Below are positions 6,835 through 9,756 of a stretch of 9,756 nt of DNA, in pieces; within the stretch, counting starts at the first letter, position 1; every line of letters begins with the position of its first letter. Both the position numbers and the translations under genes were made by a program. The notes beneath the pieces are model-generated. The model saw only the letters and a list, made by a program, of their open reading frames with translations, had not been told where the DNA came from and ran no database searches. This DNA is from Sphingobacteriaceae bacterium (GTDB lineage: Bacteria; Bacteroidota; Bacteroidia; Sphingobacteriales; Sphingobacteriaceae), in contig CANHHZ010000066.1 in NCBI GenBank assembly GCA_947460275.1, positions 1 to 9,756 on the forward strand. The letters are read 5' to 3'.

Positions 6835-7476
6835 ATGAAAATATTGCTTGTAGCTGCAACTAAAACCGAGCTGATAGATGTTTTTGCGCATTTTAACTTG
6901 CCCAATCAAGACTTTGTGCCACATGTAGAATTTGACATCCTAATTACCGGTGTTGGCATTACCGCCACAGCTTTTGCTTTAGGCAAAAACCTCAACAACG
7001 ATTACAATTTGGTGCTAAATGTTGGTATAGCCGGAAGCTTTGACAGGCAAATTGCCTTAGGGAGCTTGGTAAATATTGTTGAGGACACCTTTGCCGATTT
7101 GGGGGCGGAAGACAACGACTTATTTTTAACGCTTGACGATTTAAACTTAGGTAAGATAACTTACCAGTCTACTTATAATACAAGTTACTCTAAAACAGCT
7201 CAACTACAAAAAGTTAAAGGTATTACCGTAAACAAAGCACACGGCAATATAAAAAGCATAAACTTCATAAAACAAAAATTTAATCCAACCACCGAAAGCA
7301 TGGAAGGAGCTGCTGTTTTTTATGCGTGTGCGGCAAGCCAACTGCCCTGTTTGCAAATAAGAAGTATTTCTAATTATGTTAGCTCAAGAGATAAATCGAC
7401 TTGGAAGATTCAACTCGCTATAAAAAACCTAAATATTTGGGTAATCAATTTTATTGAAAATTTGACAGCCAAATGA
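6835..7476 (+). CDS. mqnB: Futalosine hydrolase
   Basis: MqnB removes the base from futalosine to give dehypoxanthine futalosine, an early step of the futalosine pathway to menaquinone, the respiratory quinone of many Bacteroidota. The 213-residue protein is of the purine nucleoside phosphorylase/MTA-nucleosidase superfamily. It starts with MKILLVAATKTEL, has the glycine-rich LNVGIAGSFD near residues 61-70, and carries the nucleoside-binding SMEGAAVFYAC at about 155-165 with the expected Met-Glu pair. IRSISNYVSSRD near 176-186 holds the family's usual late Asp-containing motif. The ATG at 6835 begins exactly at the first beta strand of the fold. mqnD follows after 43 bp on the same strand, which strongly favours futalosine over another nucleoside as substrate. 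Related nucleosidases (MTA/SAH nucleosidase) are the alternative on fold alone. Confidence 0.93.
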   Translation: MKILLVAATKTELIDVFAHFNLPNQDFVPHVEFDILITGVGITATAFALGKNLNNDYNLVLNVGIAGSFDRQIALGSLVNIVEDTFADLGAEDNDLFLTLDDLNLGKITYQSTYNTSYSKTAQLQKVKGITVNKAHGNIKSINFIKQKFNPTTESMEGAAVFYACAASQLPCLQIRSISNYVSSRDKSTWKIQLAIKNLNIWVINFIENLTAK

Positions 7477-7507
7477 GTTCCAAAAAAACTGAAACCACCT
7501 TATTGCT

Positions 7508-7515
7508 TACTTTTG
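7508..7515 (+). promoter_or_regulatory. TAnnTTTG element immediately before mqnD
   Basis: TACTTTTG is a full match to the -7 consensus and ends 4 bases before the ATG at 7520. No TTG lies at the right distance upstream, so a complete promoter is not evident. If active it would give a leaderless or nearly leaderless mqnD transcript in addition to read-through from mqnB. The octamer could occur by chance in AT-rich DNA. Confidence 0.3.
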
Positions 7516-7519
7516 TATT

Positions 7520-8371
7520 ATGAAACTTAGCCTTGGTTTTTCGCCCTGCCCAAACGATACTTTTATTTTTGATGCTTTAATTCATGGTAAAATAGACACT
7601 GAAGGATTGACGTTTGACGTTTCTTTTGATGACGTAGAAACGCTTAACCAAAAAGCCATGAAAGGCGAGTTGGACATTACCAAGCTTAGTTTTCATGCTT
7701 TTGGGCATGTAGTCAAAAAATACGCACTATTAAACGCAGGCAGTGCTTTGGGTTTTGGGGTGGGGCCGCTCTTAATTTGTAAAGCCGAAAATTACGCTAA
7801 AATTGTTGATCAATTGACCCGTAAAACACCCGATTTAAAGGTAGCTATTCCTGGAAAATACACAACCGCAAATTTTTTATTGAGTATTGCTTATCCGCAA
7901 TTATCCAACAAAAAAGAAATGGTTTTTTCTGAAATTGAACATGCTTTACTTAACAAGGAAATTGATTTAGGCCTTATTATTCACGAAAATCGTTTTACCT
8001 ATCAGGACAAAGGCTTACATAAAATAATGGATTTAGGCGATTATTGGGAAAAGCTTACAGGTTGTGCCATTCCGTTGGGAGGTATTGTAATCAATAGAAA
8101 TTTGCCAGTGGAAATACAGCAAAAAGTAAACAAACTAGTTCAAAAATCTGTGGAGTATGCGTTTGAAAATCCAAAATCGGCTCTGGGTTTTATCCGCCAA
8201 CATGCGCAAGAAATGAACGAAAATGTAATGTATAACCATATAGCGCTCTATGTAAATCAGTATTCCGTAAACTTAGGGGACGAAGGAAAAAAAGCAATTG
8301 ACACTCTGTTTGGTATGGCACAACAAAAAAAACTTATTCCAACAATCGAAGAAAACTTATACGTGCCTTAA
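7520..8371 (+). CDS. mqnD: 1,4-dihydroxy-6-naphthoate synthase
   Basis: MqnD converts cyclic dehypoxanthine futalosine to 1,4-dihydroxy-6-naphthoate in the cytoplasmic futalosine route to menaquinone. The 283-residue protein has the two-lobed fold of periplasmic binding proteins but no signal peptide. The N-terminus carries the family signature LGFSPCPNDTFIFDALIHGK. Then come DITKLSFHAFGHV (about 52-64), GSALGFGVGPLLICK (74-88), the PGKYTTANFLL segment (111-121) and LGLIIHENRFTY, where H155 is probably the equivalent of the histidine proposed as catalytic base in the Thermus enzyme. LTGCAIPLGGIVINR follows near 179-193. The length is normal for the family and all signatures are intact. It lies 43 bp after mqnB and the two probably form an operon. 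mqnA and mqnC, needed for the same pathway, are not in the window. The gene converges on the lipoprotein gene with a 7-bp gap. Confidence 0.96.
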   Translation: MKLSLGFSPCPNDTFIFDALIHGKIDTEGLTFDVSFDDVETLNQKAMKGELDITKLSFHAFGHVVKKYALLNAGSALGFGVGPLLICKAENYAKIVDQLTRKTPDLKVAIPGKYTTANFLLSIAYPQLSNKKEMVFSEIEHALLNKEIDLGLIIHENRFTYQDKGLHKIMDLGDYWEKLTGCAIPLGGIVINRNLPVEIQQKVNKLVQKSVEYAFENPKSALGFIRQHAQEMNENVMYNHIALYVNQYSVNLGDEGKKAIDTLFGMAQQKKLIPTIEENLYVP

Positions 8372-8378
8372 GGTTATA

Positions 8379-8759
8379 TTATTGCACGCAAGGCCCATCG
8401 GGTATTTGTTTACTTATTTTTATCAATTTAGTAACTACTAGTGTAGAATCGTAACCCCCTGTTACAGTTGTGGTGTCTGATTTAACCAAATTGCCTTCAA
8501 GTTCTACATAAACAGGGGTATATGGCTTTTCGAAACCTAAATTAGCATAAGACAGCTCTAGTGTTTTTGCACTATCAGCCACCCAAAACTCTCGATTATC
8601 CTCACAATCAATAAAAGATTTTACTTCAGGCCCATAGCTATAAAGCCCTTTTAATTTTATTGTTTTCGTTGCGTTTTCGGGTTGATTTTTGCCGTTACAA
8701 GCAATAATAATGCAAGTGAAAACAAAAAGGGGAAATGTTAAACGTATAAATAATTTCAT
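8379..8759 (-). CDS. Small lipoprotein resembling the C-terminal domain of NlpE
   Basis: The 126-residue precursor has a basic start (MKLFIR), a hydrophobic stretch and a lipobox IIAC, so C21 is the likely lipidated residue of a roughly 106-residue mature protein. The residues after it (NGKNQPEN) lack the acidic surface-export signal known from some Bacteroidota, which hints at a periplasm-facing outer-membrane protein. Residues about 36-126 parallel the C-terminal OB-fold domain of E. coli NlpE from memory: LKGLYSYGPEVKSFIDCED matches LRGMYFYMADAATFTDC, VYVELEGNL matches the VEG strand, and a cysteine closes the chain. C52 and C124 correspond to the disulfide-forming pair there. The N-terminal NlpE domain with its CxxC motif is absent. 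The start is 3 bp after the stop of the permease gene, so the two are probably translated together. The domain match is a pattern judgement, not a search result; an envelope-stress or copper role is not shown. Confidence 0.85.
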   Translation of the reverse strand: MKLFIRLTFPLFVFTCIIIACNGKNQPENATKTIKLKGLYSYGPEVKSFIDCEDNREFWVADSAKTLELSYANLGFEKPYTPVYVELEGNLVKSDTTTVTGGYDSTLVVTKLIKISKQIPDGPCVQ

Positions 8760-8762
8760 GAA

Positions 8763-9756
8763 TTAAAGGGATTGATTTAAATGGTTAATTTTTTTTACAC
8801 TTAAATTAGCAGCTAAAGCCGAGGCAATAAAAGAGAACAGACCAACGGTAGTAAACACCAAAATAAAGTCTTTCCATTTTAGGGCTATGGGGTAAGCATC
8901 TGTTATTAATAATTTTGCATCGCCCATCTTAATCCAGCCAAGGCGTTGTTGCAATAAGCAAAAAACCAAACCAATGATTAGGCCAAAGATACAACCTGCA
9001 AGCGTTATCATCATGCCTTCGGTAAAAAAAATTCGCTTGATAAGTTGTTTACTTGCGCCTAGGCTATTTAAAATAGCAATATCTTTTAACTTATCTATAA
9101 CCAGCATCGTTAAAGAGCCGATAATATTAAAAATGGCGATGATTAAAATAAAAGTTAAAATGATGTAAACCATCCATTTTTCTGAGCCTAGAACATTGTA
9201 TAGTGCCTGATTCTGCGCTATCCTGTTCTTAACTATATAATTTTTGCCCAAGCTTTGGCCAATACTATCCCTAAATGCATCGGTGTTTACGTAATCTTTC
9301 AAATTGATTTCGATAGCTGAAACATTTTGGGCTTCGTTTAAAAGCTTTCGAGCAAACGAAATGGGTACTATCAGCATATTGTCTATCTCTTGTTGTACTT
9401 CAAACACACCAGAAGGCGAAATGTTTAAAACCGTAAAATCGTCCATTGGGTTTATAGCGCTTGCCTTAATGTTTTTTTTCGGAGAATAAATTTGTAACTG
9501 CTCAAAAGGATCACTTACATTGATGCCTAAATAAGCCTGCAAGGATGATCCAACCACTGCGTTAGGGCCATTGTCATTCTTAAGCACAAATTGACCTTCT
9601 AGCATAATGGTGTCTAAGCTTTTGTTATTTAAAAAATCGTCGCTTACTCCCTTTACCAAAGCCGGAGATTGCTTGTTGGCATACCAAATTAAAGCATTTT
9701 CAGAGAGCACTTCTGTGTACGAAAAAACCGCCGAATTTTTTTTTAATTGATTAAAA
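8763..9756 (-). CDS. ABC transporter permease, FtsX/LolC-LolE-like family (5' end beyond the window)
   Basis: This is the C-terminal part of a type VII (MacB/FtsX/Lol-like) permease, which works with a cytoplasmic ATPase to move or extract substrates at the inner membrane rather than passing them through a channel. From a GTG at 9710 the frame gives 315 residues, but it stays open upstream to the window edge and encodes FNQLKKNSAVFSYTE joining smoothly to VLSENALIWY, a typical start of the periplasmic domain. The GTG is therefore internal and the first membrane span lies outside. A periplasmic region (to about residue 175, GTG numbering) is followed by spans near 179-203, 233-255 and 280-303. 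Between the first two, DKLKDIAILNSLGASKQLI is the family's coupling-helix motif contacting the ATPase. The downstream lipoprotein gene starts 3 bp after the stop. A lipoprotein-release role is plausible from the family and neighbour, not proven; no ATPase gene is visible. Confidence 0.9.
   Translation of the reverse strand, partial: FNQLKKNSAVFSYTEVLSENALIWYANKQSPALVKGVSDDFLNNKSLDTIMLEGQFVLKNDNGPNAVVGSSLQAYLGINVSDPFEQLQIYSPKKNIKASAINPMDDFTVLNISPSGVFEVQQEIDNMLIVPISFARKLLNEAQNVSAIEINLKDYVNTDAFRDSIGQSLGKNYIVKNRIAQNQALYNVLGSEKWMVYIILTFILIIAIFNIIGSLTMLVIDKLKDIAILNSLGASKQLIKRIFFTEGMMITLAGCIFGLIIGLVFCLLQQRLGWIKMGDAKLLITDAYPIALKWKDFILVFTTVGLFSFIASALAANLSVKKINHLNQSL

Noticed and set aside
8362..8388. 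Possible bidirectional terminator between mqnD and the lipoprotein gene (CGTGC ... GCACG)
   Set aside because: The stem is only 5 bp, the loop is 17 nt and there is no clear U-tract on either strand. A nearby CCTTAAGG is a simple 8-bp palindrome.
8974..9489. Plus-strand open frames (8974-9168 and 9304-9489) opposite the permease
   Set aside because: The minus-strand frame encodes membrane spans and the family coupling motif; the opposite strand shows only a repetitive I/K/M-rich translation.
9708..9710. GTG at 9710 as the true start of the permease
   Set aside because: The frame is open further upstream to the window edge and the upstream residues fit the periplasmic domain; a start here would remove the N-terminal membrane span the family needs.
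1..9756. Mobile element, CRISPR, tRNA/rRNA or defence system
   Set aside because: No transposase, integrase, repeat-spacer pattern, cloverleaf or nuclease-type gene was seen; coding density and gene content look like core chromosome throughout.

Overview
The window looks like ordinary core chromosome of a member of the Bacteroidota, most likely a Sphingobacteriales/Cytophagales-type organism. The reasons are: AT-rich DNA; start codons preceded by A/T-rich tracts with no recognisable Shine-Dalgarno sequence; several octamers resembling the Bacteroidota -7 element TAnnTTTG; and gene content (NtrY-like multi-sensor kinase, futalosine-type menaquinone genes, FtsX/LolC-like permease with a lipoprotein partner). 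Placement below phylum level is inference. I see no phage, transposase, CRISPR array, tRNA, rRNA or other mobile sign.

Layout from left to right. (1) A plus-strand gene (68-973) for a single-pass membrane coiled-coil protein of unknown function meets, tail to tail with a 6-bp gap, (2) a very large minus-strand NtrY-like sensor histidine kinase (980-4696, GTG start) with about twelve membrane spans and three extracytoplasmic sensory regions. (3) Upstream of the kinase on the same strand is a tight three-gene cluster, read PTPS/QueD-family enzyme -> folE -> fabD (6725 down to 4779), with gaps of 6 and 9 bp. The kinase lies 82 bp beyond fabD and may be a read-through cistron or have its own promoter. 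(4) A 109-bp divergent intergenic region (6726-6834) separates this cluster from plus-strand mqnB and mqnD (6835-8371), two steps of futalosine menaquinone synthesis. (5) mqnD converges with a minus-strand pair: a small lipoprotein resembling only the C-terminal domain of NlpE (8379-8759), and, 3 bp upstream of it, an FtsX/LolC-type ABC permease whose 5' end lies outside the window (8763-9756).

How the genes work together. FolE makes 7,8-dihydroneopterin triphosphate, the substrate of the adjacent PTPS/QueD-family enzyme. That enzyme carries the C-x5-HGH motif of biopterin-type synthases rather than the C-x3-HGH motif of classical QueD, so a pterin cofactor is as plausible a product as a queuosine precursor. 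FabD supplies malonyl-ACP to fatty acid synthesis. MqnB and MqnD act in menaquinone synthesis; the partner genes mqnA and mqnC are not in the window. The permease and lipoprotein are probably co-transcribed and both act at the cell envelope.

I did not find a convincing undescribed multi-gene system. The items most worth a second look are the active-site type of the PTPS/QueD enzyme, the stand-alone NlpE C-terminal-like lipoprotein beside a Lol-type permease, the three-sensor architecture of the kinase, and promoter-like octamers ending 4 nt before the mqnB and mqnD start codons.
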